DNA of 12,270 bases from Candidatus Izemoplasmatales bacterium. GTDB lineage: Bacteria > Bacillota_I > Bacilli_A > Izemoplasmatales > Hujiaoplasmataceae. The stretch lies in the NCBI GenBank assembly GCA_028707415.1, contig JAQWBC010000014.1, positions 1 through 12,270 of the forward strand, given 5' to 3'. The translations under genes and the position numbers were made by a program. Of this stretch, positions 1 to 6,115 are shown one piece after another; the stretch's first letter is position 1; each line of letters begins with the position of its first letter. The notes under the pieces were generated by a model. It ran no database searches, was not told the origin of the DNA, and was given only the letters and a program-made list of their open reading frames with translations.

Positions 1-775
1 GACCTTCTAAACACTGAGTTTTGGTAAGGTGATGTTTTTCTTCAAGATAACGCATGACCGCGGGGATTACTCCCGATGATCCACAAGTCGGTGCTGTAAC
101 CATTAAATGCCCCGCCGCGTTCTCTTCAGCAGCTGCGAATGCATAGGCACTAACGATCCGGCTCTCGGCTAACTCAGCCGGTTCATTAGCATTGCCACTG
201 GAAATTAATTGTTTAGCTTTCCTTTGGACTTTTAACTCGCCTGGTAGTAATCCGGTTTCTGATAATCCTCGTTGGATTACATCATTCATGGTCTCATAAA
301 CTCGATCAAAAAAATCCCAAATTTCCAATCCTTCGAAACGTTCGACATATTGAAATAACCGTAAATTGTTAAGTTGACAATAGGCTTTTATTTCTTCGAA
401 ATTATGGTGTGGATAAATTTCTAAAGTTTTGAATTCGCCTTCATTATCAATTTGAATCGCTCCACCACCGATGCTATACACCCGCCAAAAAAACGTTTTC
501 CCTTCAAGGGAAAACCCATAGATATCCATCGTGTTTGGATGTTTCATTACGGTTTTAAAATCAAAAACGACTTGAACATCAATTAAAGTATCTTCAATGG
601 CTCGGTCAGTCAAATGACCTTTCCCAGTCATTGCCAGAGAACCATAGAGGATTACTTTGAAATGAATGGCATCAGAATACGTCTTTTTAAACAACGAGCA
701 AGCCTTTTGGGGTCCCATAGTGTGCGAACTCGATGGGCCATACCCGGTTTTGTACAGTTCCCTGATGGATTTCAT
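1..775 (-). CDS. sdaA: L-serine dehydratase (L-serine ammonia-lyase), iron-sulfur single-chain type, partial (3' end beyond window)
   Basis: Deaminates L-serine to pyruvate and ammonia in the cytoplasm, using a [4Fe-4S] cluster as is known for this family. The open frame runs from ATG 775 off the left edge, giving 258 residues without a stop. Residues 13-22 read GPSSSHTMGP, the hallmark of the N-terminal beta domain. The alpha domain starts near residue 165, and residues 228-235 read APTCGSSG, with Cys231 a likely cluster ligand by family analogy. Both domains sit in one chain, whereas many Firmicutes split them into two subunits; full-length single-chain enzymes are about 450 residues, so roughly 40% is missing. 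The start is set by GGAGG seven or so bases upstream. The gene has its own promoter and is separated from the MFS gene by a terminator. The pyruvate could feed the AckA pathway encoded at the other end of the window, which is inference. Confidence 0.9.
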   Translation of the reverse strand, partial: MKSIRELYKTGYGPSSSHTMGPQKACSLFKKTYSDAIHFKVILYGSLAMTGKGHLTDRAIEDTLIDVQVVFDFKTVMKHPNTMDIYGFSLEGKTFFWRVYSIGGGAIQIDNEGEFKTLEIYPHHNFEEIKAYCQLNNLRLFQYVERFEGLEIWDFFDRVYETMNDVIQRGLSETGLLPGELKVQRKAKQLISSGNANEPAELAESRIVSAYAFAAAEENAAGHLMVTAPTCGSSGVIPAVMRYLEEKHHLTKTQCLEG

Positions 776-807
776 AAAATCCTCCAATAAACACTCTGTT
801 CTTAATC

Positions 808-837
808 ATTATACCATAATTATGGAAAAGATGTAAG
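808..837 (-). promoter_or_regulatory. Promoter of the serine dehydratase gene, extended -10, with a palindrome in the spacer
   Basis: On the minus strand a consensus TATAAT (808-813) is preceded by TG one base upstream, giving an extended -10. A CTTACA box (832-837) lies 18 bases upstream as the -35 (4 of 6 matches to TTGACA). The expected start of transcription is near 801, leaving a leader of about 26 bases to ATG 775. The perfect 12-bp palindrome CCATAATTATGG (814-825) fills most of the spacer, where a repressor would block polymerase. The promoter is clear; the operator role is inference. Confidence 0.7.
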
Positions 838-872
838 AGCGATTTGGTTTAAATAAAACCCCATAAGCCGAC

Positions 873-905
873 AAAAAAGACCAATGCCATGCATTCGTCT
901 TTTTT
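873..905 (-). terminator. Hairpin terminator after the MFS gene
   Basis: An inverted repeat lies directly after the MFS stop codon. The outer arms AAAAAAGAC (873-881) and GTCTTTTTT (897-905) pair over 9 bp. After one mismatch, an inner stem AATGC/GCATT pairs around a 3-base loop. Read on the minus strand it ends in six U residues, which are also part of the stem. It ends the four-gene operon before the serine dehydratase promoter. It is A/U-rich and so may leak. Confidence 0.6.
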
Positions 906-912
906 ATAATGC

Positions 913-2235
913 TTATATCTCGTTTACTCGTTTGCTTATCATAAATATGCTTGTGACAAGAATTGTCCCTACTGCACAAACACCATATAAAACACTGGCT
1001 GACAATTGAGCAATAACGACTCCGCCTAAAAGCGCAGAGAAGGGAATTAATCCCATTGATAACACACTCATTACTGATGATACTTTTCCTAGCATTGACC
1101 GATCGATGCGTTTGGCCATAACTACATTTAAGGGCACGTTAATCGCAACGTTTGCCAGACCCAAGCCAAACATGGAGATGACCATAATAATTAAAACCGT
1201 ATTGATTGGAATCAATCCTTGGTAATAACCAATCATGTTGATTGCAATAATTACAATCGGAATCATACACCAGAAAAGTGCCCATTTCAAATCATTACCT
1301 AGCTTATCTTTGGGCGGTCTGGCGGAAAGAATAAGTGACATAATAATTGCCGAAACCGAGAAAGCAATATCGATAACTGACATCCACCCAGTCGGAGAAA
1401 AGATGCTGTCGAGTAAATAAACTGGTTCGGCCGCTAATCCAAATTCAATAAAGTTAGGTAACCCAACCGCAAAAACGGGATTAAAGAAAAAATTAAGAAA
1501 CAGGGCCATAATCATAATAAAGAACACAGCTTTTTGTTTATACAAATATTTTAATCCCTCACCGGTATCTCGAATAACCTGTTTAATGGTAATTTTCTCC
1601 TCAGATAATTTGTGTTCATACCGAATGAACATTTCGGTAATAGCCGAAATTATGTATGCCACTCCGTTGATGACAAAAATCCACAAAATATCGACGCTGG
1701 CATAAAAAATGCCACCCAGGAGCACGCCCACGATTGATTGAAAACTGTTCGAACCCTGTAAATATGAGGATGCTTTCATGAGTTCGTCATCAGTAACTAT
1801 AAATCTTAACAGGGAAGAACTTGCCGGTGAAAAAAGCCCGGCATTCATTGACAAAATCACGTTCATCACAAACAATCCGATAAGATCTCCGAAAGCACTT
1901 GAATTGATGACGGTAAAGATCCCTGTTCCTAAAATAGTAAATCCACGAATGAAGTCTGTAGTGTACATGATTTTGGCTTTGTTCCATTTGTCGGCCAAGA
2001 CGCCGCCAAGCGGCGTCAAGACCAACAGGATAATGCCGTTTAATGCAAGATATCCAGCTTGGATTAAAGTCGCGTTGCCTTCACCGTAGGCAACTGACGC
2101 GGTCTTCAAGATATGAAAACTGATCGCAAAACTGAATAGAATATGTGCCACGTTCGAAACCAAGATTCCCCAGAACAGCAAACTGAAGTTGCGATTTCGA
2201 AATACGCGGATTTGTTTGGCTGGCGTCGATTCCAT
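913..2235 (-). CDS. Major facilitator superfamily (MFS) transporter, likely drug/metabolite exporter
   Basis: A 440-residue inner-membrane carrier with about 12 hydrophobic segments, the usual MFS length. The first helix is near residues 18-43. Residues 77-88 (GGVLADKWNKAK) match MFS motif A between helices 2 and 3, where the conserved Asp (D82) sits after G-G. The overall look, with short FRNRNFSLLFWG N-terminus and a long central hydrophilic segment near residues 205-230, resembles the EntS/macrolide-exporter branch (MFS_3); the substrate cannot be told from sequence. It is the last gene of the operon starting at 3498, 26 bases after the SHOCT-like gene. ATG 2235 is the only plausible start, because an in-frame TAG lies two codons upstream. 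No Shine-Dalgarno sequence is visible before it, so translation may depend on coupling to the upstream gene. Exporter direction is inferred from the family, not shown. Confidence 0.85.
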   Translation of the reverse strand: MESTPAKQIRVFRNRNFSLLFWGILVSNVAHILFSFAISFHILKTASVAYGEGNATLIQAGYLALNGIILLVLTPLGGVLADKWNKAKIMYTTDFIRGFTILGTGIFTVINSSAFGDLIGLFVMNVILSMNAGLFSPASSSLLRFIVTDDELMKASSYLQGSNSFQSIVGVLLGGIFYASVDILWIFVINGVAYIISAITEMFIRYEHKLSEEKITIKQVIRDTGEGLKYLYKQKAVFFIMIMALFLNFFFNPVFAVGLPNFIEFGLAAEPVYLLDSIFSPTGWMSVIDIAFSVSAIIMSLILSARPPKDKLGNDLKWALFWCMIPIVIIAINMIGYYQGLIPINTVLIIMVISMFGLGLANVAINVPLNVVMAKRIDRSMLGKVSSVMSVLSMGLIPFSALLGGVVIAQLSASVLYGVCAVGTILVTSIFMISKRVNEI

Positions 2236-2261
2236 GTTCTATACAGGGGCAAGGACGAAGT

Positions 2262-2645
2262 TTATTCAACAGCAATCCGCACCACATCTCCGTCCGCCGA
2301 TTTTACGTTGATTAGTTCTCCAACCGCTCCGGAGTTGATCATTGAAATAAGATCATCAATGTCAATATCCATATCTCCTAATTGATCAATATTAAATTTC
2401 CCTGATTTTAGTAGCTTGGCAAATTCAATCGGAATCTCAATTTTGACGACATCTCCATCTGCTGAATCAACATAAATCTTTAACATTCTAAAAGGCATTT
2501 TTTTACCAAGGACGACGCTTCCCTCGGTTTTTTCATTATCACCCATTGCCGATAATAGTTTTTCAGCATCTTCTGCAGAAATAGTGCCTTTTGCTAATAA
2601 TTCCAATATTTTCATTCTTTCTTCTTTTAATTGATCTTTTGCCAT
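2262..2645 (-). CDS. SHOCT-like domain protein with duplicated SADGDVV strand motif (YvlB/LiaX-like)
   Basis: A 127-residue soluble protein with no signal peptide or membrane segment. Residues 8-34 form a short helical hairpin with the pattern L-L-x-x-G-x-I-S-x-x-x-A-x-x-L-L, as in the SHOCT-like N-termini of YvlB/LiaX-type proteins. The remainder is probably a small beta/alpha domain. It contains the same motif twice, SADGDVVKIEI (61-71) and SADGDVVRIAV (116-126), flanking a helical segment (PIEFAKLL, 72-79) and an acidic stretch (DMDIDIDDL, 91-99). It is third in the operon after the DUF2089 gene, whose TAG stop overlaps this gene's AGGAGG site; spacing to ATG 2645 is good. The 117-residue protein encoded at 3145-3498 looks like a divergent paralogue. 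The family is often near membrane-stress regulators, so a role in envelope-stress sensing is inferred, not shown. Confidence 0.8.
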   Translation of the reverse strand: MAKDQLKEERMKILELLAKGTISAEDAEKLLSAMGDNEKTEGSVVLGKKMPFRMLKIYVDSADGDVVKIEIPIEFAKLLKSGKFNIDQLGDMDIDIDDLISMINSGAVGELINVKSADGDVVRIAVE

Positions 2646-2653
2646 CGTTATTT

Positions 2654-2659
2654 CCTCCT
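2654..2659 (-). promoter_or_regulatory. AGGAGG ribosome-binding site overlapping the stop codon of the DUF2089 gene
   Basis: AGGAGG on the minus strand, eight bases before ATG 2645. The TAG stop of the preceding gene (2658-2660) shares its last two bases, forming TAGGAGG. This places the terminating ribosome on the next initiation site and suggests translational coupling. Confidence 0.75.
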
Positions 2660-3134
2660 ATTTGTTTTTCTTTAGGAGTTCTGCGGCTTCAAGGACCGTG
2701 ATTTCTCCTTTTTGTAGTTTTTCGATGATTTCGAGCTTTGTCATTTTCGGGATATCCGAAGTCGAATCAGTCGATTCAGTTGGCTCTTCCGGTGGATTAG
2801 CCTGATCCGGATTATATCCCAACCCACTGATAACTTCATCAAGTAATTTTTTGACAGTTGGATACGAAATATTCATTTCTTTTTCGATAGCTTTGATATT
2901 CCCCCGGTTTTTAACAAAAACCTCAATAAAATAGAGCTTTTCGGTATCTAAGTAATTGAATTTCGAAAGGGTGAATTTCCCTTCAATGCCAGTTCCGCAG
3001 TTATCACAAACCAACTTGGTAACGTACAAATCGTCATGACAAATCGGGCATTGGGAGATGACTGGGTTTTTTGCTTTTTCTTTAAACAAATCCGTTTTGA
3101 ACATGTGATCTTTCATGAATCTAATCTTATCCAT
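2658..3134 (-). CDS. DUF2089 family protein: zinc ribbon, helix-turn-helix and C-terminal SHOCT-like hairpin
   Basis: A 158-residue probable DNA-binding regulator. Cys29-x2-Cys32 and Cys43-x2-Cys46 form a zinc ribbon (CPIC, CDNC). The DUF2089 signature follows: I50-E51-G52-K53-F54, then a tyrosine/leucine-rich helix and a helix-turn-helix core around residues 80-105 (GNIKAIEKEMNISYPTVKKL). Residues 107-127 are a Pro/Glu/Ser/Thr-rich linker. Residues 129-158 are a SHOCT-like hairpin (IIEKLQKGEITVLEAAELL). The frame stays open upstream to 3191, but that would add 19 residues inside the preceding gene. I chose ATG 3134 because AGGAGG lies six bases upstream and the DUF2089 proteins start close to this point. 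It is second in the operon. By analogy it may regulate its own operon through the inverted repeat at the promoter; that is inference. Confidence 0.87.
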   Translation of the reverse strand: MDKIRFMKDHMFKTDLFKEKAKNPVISQCPICHDDLYVTKLVCDNCGTGIEGKFTLSKFNYLDTEKLYFIEVFVKNRGNIKAIEKEMNISYPTVKKLLDEVISGLGYNPDQANPPEEPTESTDSTSDIPKMTKLEIIEKLQKGEITVLEAAELLKKNK

Positions 3135-3140
3135 ATTTTC

Positions 3141-3146
3141 CCTCCT
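3141..3146 (-). promoter_or_regulatory. AGGAGG ribosome-binding site that fixes the DUF2089 start
   Basis: Perfect AGGAGG six bases before ATG 3134. It overlaps the TAG stop (3145-3147) of the upstream small protein as TAGGAGG, the same arrangement as at the next gene junction. It decides the DUF2089 start in favour of 3134 over the longer frame beginning at 3191. Confidence 0.8.
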
Positions 3147-3498
3147 ATAAGGTTTTGATATAAATTTTTGTGCGATCTTTAGCAGTAACATTGATCAGGA
3201 TTCCCCGAGTGGAAACCATACTCATCAAATCCGCTTTCGAAATCCCCATTTCCGTTGACTCAAATTTCATTTTCCGAAGAAACAATTTCGCCACAAATAA
3301 TGGTATTGGCAATAAAAACAGGAAAGCGAGAAAACGAGTAACCCCCCGTTCATCGGGAATGATAATCCTAAATTTGATGAAATGGGCTTTCCTAGGTTTC
3401 GATGGTTTTTGGTTTGAACGATCTTGGTATAATTGGGTATAAGCTTCTTTTGGACTGATCAATCCTTGTGATAATTGATTTAAAAGTTCATTCGTCAT
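3145..3498 (-). CDS. Small SHOCT-like domain protein with a hydrophobic segment
   Basis: A 117-residue protein, first in the operon. Residues 3-24 (ELLNQLSQGLISPKEAYTQL) match the helical-hairpin pattern seen in the next two genes. A basic linker (KPSKPRKAH, 31-39) follows, then a short strand-like stretch, then a hydrophobic segment at about 53-74 (LAFLFLLPIPLFVAKLFL) that could sit in or on the membrane. The C-terminus (86-114) carries ISKADLMSMVSTRG and LINVTAKDRTKIYI. These line up with IDIDDLISMINSG and LINVKSADGDVVRIAV of the 127-residue protein, so the two are likely paralogues; here the middle part has become hydrophobic. ATG 3498 has GGTGA six bases upstream. The frame ends in TAG shared with the next gene's ribosome-binding site. 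I do not recognise a named family beyond SHOCT-like; function unknown. Confidence 0.75.
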   Translation of the reverse strand: MTNELLNQLSQGLISPKEAYTQLYQDRSNQKPSKPRKAHFIKFRIIIPDERGVTRFLAFLFLLPIPLFVAKLFLRKMKFESTEMGISKADLMSMVSTRGILINVTAKDRTKIYIKTL

Positions 3499-3530
3499 TG
3501 ATTTTCACCGCGTTTTATTGATTATTTTAA

Positions 3531-3571
3531 CTTGCACCTTAATTATATTAATATTTTTATCAAAATGCAAG
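3531..3571 (-). promoter_or_regulatory. Promoter of the SHOCT/DUF2089/MFS operon with flanking inverted repeat and A-tract
   Basis: On the minus strand TATAAT (3542-3547) is preceded at exactly 17 bases by TTGCAT (3565-3570) as a partial -35. Upstream, 3572-3600 is almost pure A/T with phased A and T runs, like an UP element. The repeat CTTGCA (3531-3536) and its inverse TGCAAG (3566-3571) flank the promoter, one arm over the -35 and the other at the expected transcription start (about 3535). This arrangement would suit a repressor or a dimeric regulator; the binding protein is unknown. Confidence 0.65.
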
Positions 3572-3602
3572 CGTTTTTTTAAATATTTTTTAAGAAATTT
3601 AA

Positions 3603-3626
3603 AAACGTCTCTTTTATGAGACGTTT
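3603..3626 (-). terminator. Hairpin terminator of the uvrB-VanZ unit, with the VanZ stop codon in its loop
   Basis: Perfect 9-bp stem AAACGTCTC (3603-3611) / GAGACGTTT (3618-3626) around a 6-base loop. Read on the minus strand it is followed by UU, then AAAUUU, a modest U-tract. The TAA stop of the VanZ gene (3614-3616) lies inside the loop, so the coding region and the terminator overlap. Confidence 0.7.
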
Positions 3627-4057
3627 ATTTTGAAAAATATATTTCTAAAAATCGTTTTTGTAATAAATACTCCTACCAAGTATCCTGGATAATCAAAAAA
3701 AATGATATCAATGATGCTTGGCCCTCGTTCACTCGGAAGATACTGTAATCCTTCGTCAATCATTGCGATAATTAATCCCGAAAGAATGAGACTCCAAAAT
3801 GGCAATTTAAAAGTTTGAAAAGTAAAGGTGTATGTAATTCCTAACAGGAAATATTCGAATAGATGCGCACTTTTGCGAACGATTGTGTGTAAAACGAGGA
3901 TATCGATATCAGCCATTGGCATGATGTTTGCCAAAAGCCTTTGGATTACCTCTGCTACTTGGTTACTTAGGGATGCCGATTCCGCTCCCGTAGACGACGA
4001 CATCAAGAAGATGAAACCTGTAATTCCCAATGAAATGCATAAAGAGACATACTTCAT
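3614..4057 (-). CDS. VanZ family membrane protein
   Basis: A 147-residue integral membrane protein. Hydrophobic segments lie near residues 3-19, 64-81, 87-104 and 121-138. The VanZ-like signatures are present in order: RKSAHLFEYFLLG (61-73), DEGLQ (101-105) and ERG followed by S-I-I-D (110-118), then a final helix. VanZ itself gives low-level teicoplanin resistance by an unknown mechanism, but most family members are uncharacterised, so resistance should not be inferred. Start: the junction reads GTGATG, in which GTG 4060 and ATG 4057 are both in frame and the uvrB stop TGA lies between. GAGG at 4067-4070 serves either; I chose ATG, giving a 1-base overlap with uvrB. The overlap implies co-translation with uvrB. 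The C-terminal codons run into the terminator stem. Confidence 0.85.
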   Translation of the reverse strand: MKYVSLCISLGITGFIFLMSSSTGAESASLSNQVAEVIQRLLANIMPMADIDILVLHTIVRKSAHLFEYFLLGITYTFTFQTFKLPFWSLILSGLIIAMIDEGLQYLPSERGPSIIDIIFFDYPGYLVGVFITKTIFRNIFFKINVS

Positions 4058-6018
4058 CACAAGTGTCCTCGCATCTCCACAATTATATCTCTTAACTCGG
4101 CCGCACGTTCAAAATCAAGATCTTTGGCCGCCTGATGCATTTGTCGTTCCAGAATGTCGATGCTTTTTTTGATTTCACTTTTCGATATGCGCTTATAATC
4201 GACTTCTCCGGTCTTCTGATCAATCTTAATCGAAATTGAATCATGAATGGCTTTATAAATCGTCGTCGGGGTAATGTGGTTTTTAATGTTGTATTCAATC
4301 TGAATCTTTCGACGTCGATTTGTTTCATCGATGGCATAACGCATCGAGTCGGTTATATTATCGGCATACATAATGACTTTCCCATTAACGTTACGCGCAG
4401 CCCGACCAATGATTTGTACTAACGACCGTCCGCTTCGTAAAAACCCTTCTTTATCCGCATCTAAAATCGCAATCAAAGCTACTTCGGGTAAATCAAGGCC
4501 TTCCCTTAACAAATTAATACCGACCAATATATCGAATATGCCTAGTCTTAGATTTCGAATTATATCCATGCGTTCCAGTGTTTTTATCTCTGAATGCAAA
4601 TAAGCCACTTTATAACCCAAGCCTTTAAGATATTCCGTTAAGTCTTCACTCATCTTAATCGTCAAGGTTGTGATGAGTACTCGTTCTTTTCGCGCTAAGG
4701 TTGTTTCGATCTCTTCCAAAATGTTGTCTATCTGTCCTTCTGACTTTCGAACCAAAACTATCGGATCGATAAGTCCCGTTGGGCGGATAATCTGTTCGAC
4801 GATGGCGTTGGCCGTCGCTAATTCATAATCGCCTGGAGTTGCGGAACAATAAATGACTTGATTAATCTTTTTTAGGAATTCCGCAAAATTTAATGGACGG
4901 TTGTCGATTGCGGAAGGTAATCGAAATCCATAATCAACCAATGTTTGTTTTCGGCTAAAGTCGCCATTGGACATGCCTCTGACTTGTGGCAATGTCACAT
5001 GAGATTCATCGACAATCAACAAAAAATCTTTCGGAAAGAAGTCAATCAAAACCGATGGTGTTTCTCCCGCTTTTCGCAAAGCTAGATGTCTGGAATAGTT
5101 TTCCACTCCCGAACATGTGCCCATTTCCGCTAATAATTCCATATCATACATCGTCCGTTGTTCAATCCGCTCAGCTTCCAATAATTTGCCTTGTGATTTA
5201 AAGAAAGCAATTCTTTCAATCAGTTCGGCTTTAATTCGACTTAAAGCCTCTTCAAGTTTGTCGCGATTGGTCAAAAAATGGGATGCGGGAAACAAAGTAA
5301 TCATCTGTAGTTCTTCTAAGGCTTCGCCAGTAACGATATTAAATTTGCGCAGCCGTTTAATGGTGTCAAAGTCAAATTCCACTCTGACTCCGGTTGTTTT
5401 TTCGTATGTTGGTAAGATTTCAACGATGTCGCCACGAACCCGGAAACAGCCGCGGTTAAAGTCGATGTCGTTGCGGACAAAAAGAATGTTAACTAATTTT
5501 TTAATCAAATTATCTCGACCGAATTCGTCGCCAATACGAATTGTCACCATGCCGTTTTTATAATCTTCCGGATCGCCAATCCCATATATACATGATACCG
5601 AAGCGACAATTATGACATCATTACGTTCGAATAACGATGAAGTTGCGGCGTGCCGCATCTCATCGATTTCTTCATTAATCATGGCGTCTTTTTCAATGTA
5701 AATATCCGCTCCCGGCATATATGCTTCCGGTTGGTAATAATCGTAATACGAGATAAAATATTCAACTCGGCTTTCCGGGAAGAACGTTTTGAATTCATTG
5801 TAAAGTTGTCCTGCCAGCGTTTTATTGTGAGCTAAAACAAGAACCGGCCGATTAATATTGGCAATTACATTACTGATTGTGTATGTTTTTCCGGTTCCGG
5901 TCGCCCCTAGAAGCACTTGTGAAGTCATCCCAGATAAAAGATTATTCGTCAGCTTTTTAATCGCATCCGGTTGATCACCTGTTGGCTGATAATCGGAATG
6001 GAGGATAAGGTTATGCAT
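4057..6018 (-). CDS. uvrB: Excinuclease ABC subunit B (UvrB)
   Basis: The damage-verifying helicase-like subunit of nucleotide excision repair. It is loaded by UvrA, holds the lesion strand with its beta-hairpin and recruits UvrC. With the start at 6018 it has 653 residues, the normal length. Visible landmarks are the Q-motif-like YQPTGDQP near 10-17, Walker A GATGTGKT (38-45), the beta-hairpin signature YYDYYQPEAYMP (91-102), the Walker B variant DESH (337-340), motif V REGLDLPEV, motif VI QIIGRAARN, and a C-terminal UVR helix pair (about 617-650, ending FERAAELRDIIVEM) that contacts UvrC. GTG 6027 and ATG 6024 are also in frame, but GGTGAT sits four bases before ATG 6018, which I prefer. 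No uvrA is seen in the window. It is divergent from the radical SAM gene and followed by the VanZ-family gene. I see no GAAC-N4-GTTC LexA box of the Bacillus type. Confidence 0.97.
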   Translation of the reverse strand: MHNLILHSDYQPTGDQPDAIKKLTNNLLSGMTSQVLLGATGTGKTYTISNVIANINRPVLVLAHNKTLAGQLYNEFKTFFPESRVEYFISYYDYYQPEAYMPGADIYIEKDAMINEEIDEMRHAATSSLFERNDVIIVASVSCIYGIGDPEDYKNGMVTIRIGDEFGRDNLIKKLVNILFVRNDIDFNRGCFRVRGDIVEILPTYEKTTGVRVEFDFDTIKRLRKFNIVTGEALEELQMITLFPASHFLTNRDKLEEALSRIKAELIERIAFFKSQGKLLEAERIEQRTMYDMELLAEMGTCSGVENYSRHLALRKAGETPSVLIDFFPKDFLLIVDESHVTLPQVRGMSNGDFSRKQTLVDYGFRLPSAIDNRPLNFAEFLKKINQVIYCSATPGDYELATANAIVEQIIRPTGLIDPIVLVRKSEGQIDNILEEIETTLARKERVLITTLTIKMSEDLTEYLKGLGYKVAYLHSEIKTLERMDIIRNLRLGIFDILVGINLLREGLDLPEVALIAILDADKEGFLRSGRSLVQIIGRAARNVNGKVIMYADNITDSMRYAIDETNRRRKIQIEYNIKNHITPTTIYKAIHDSISIKIDQKTGEVDYKRISKSEIKKSIDILERQMHQAAKDLDFERAAELRDIIVEMRGHL

Positions 6019-6022
6019 CGTC

Positions 6023-6028
6023 ATCACC
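6023..6028 (-). promoter_or_regulatory. GGTGAT ribosome-binding site choosing uvrB start 6018
   Basis: GGTGAT matches the downstream half of the consensus AAGGAGGTGATC complementary to 16S rRNA and lies four bases before ATG 6018. The two earlier in-frame starts (GTG 6027, ATG 6024) overlap this motif and have no site of their own. Confidence 0.6.
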
Positions 6029-6038
6029 GCCGAATATT

Positions 6039-6067
6039 AGTATATCATAAATTCGTTACCCAGCCAA
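6039..6067 (-). promoter_or_regulatory. uvrB promoter, extended -10, with dyad over the -35
   Basis: TATACT (6039-6044) preceded by TG one base upstream, and TTGGCT (6062-6067) 17 bases further upstream, 4 of 6 matches to consensus. The transcription start is expected near 6032, giving a leader of about 14 bases that starts close to the ribosome-binding site. The dyad CCAAA-TATG-TTTGG (6064-6077) overlaps the -35 box and could be an operator shared with the divergent gene. Confidence 0.65.
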
Positions 6068-6073
6068 ATATGT

Positions 6074-6103
6074 TTGGAATATTACCGCTTAATCTGCTAA
6101 AAT
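6074..6103 (+). promoter_or_regulatory. Promoter of the radical SAM gene, extended -10
   Basis: TAAAAT (6098-6103) preceded by TG one base upstream (6095-6096), with TTGGAA (6074-6079) 18 bases upstream as a 4 of 6 -35. Expected transcription start is near 6110, only about 10 bases before ATG 6120 and at the ribosome-binding site GGTGAT (6110-6115). It runs back to back with the uvrB promoter, with the two -35 boxes only six bases apart. Confidence 0.55.
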
Positions 6104-6109
6104 AGAATT

Positions 6110-6115
6110 GGTGAT
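6110..6115 (+). promoter_or_regulatory. GGTGAT ribosome-binding site fixing the radical SAM start at 6120
   Basis: GGTGAT lies four bases before ATG 6120, the same motif and spacing as at uvrB. The frame is open four codons further upstream through GTG 6111 and TTG 6108, but those codons are inside or at this site, so ATG 6120 is preferred. Confidence 0.65.

Noticed and set aside
913..2235. MFS gene as part of a drug-resistance island
   Set aside because: Base composition and signals look like those of its neighbours, with no mobile-element traces; it reads as the native last gene of the operon.
2143..2385. 80-codon plus-strand frame crossing the MFS/SHOCT-like junction
   Set aside because: Antisense across two well-supported genes, no ribosome-binding site or domain; chance frame.
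3135..3191. N-terminal extension of the DUF2089 gene to 3191
   Set aside because: It would overlap the upstream gene by about 47 bases and lacks a ribosome-binding site, while ATG 3134 has a perfect AGGAGG six bases upstream.
3614..4057. Glycopeptide resistance function for the VanZ-family gene
   Set aside because: No vanA/vanH/vanX-like genes nearby and the family is broad; membership alone does not show resistance.
5117..5563. 148-codon open frame on the plus strand inside uvrB
   Set aside because: Antisense to conserved UvrB coding sequence, low-complexity Ser/Arg-rich translation, no ribosome-binding site; a shadow of the real gene.
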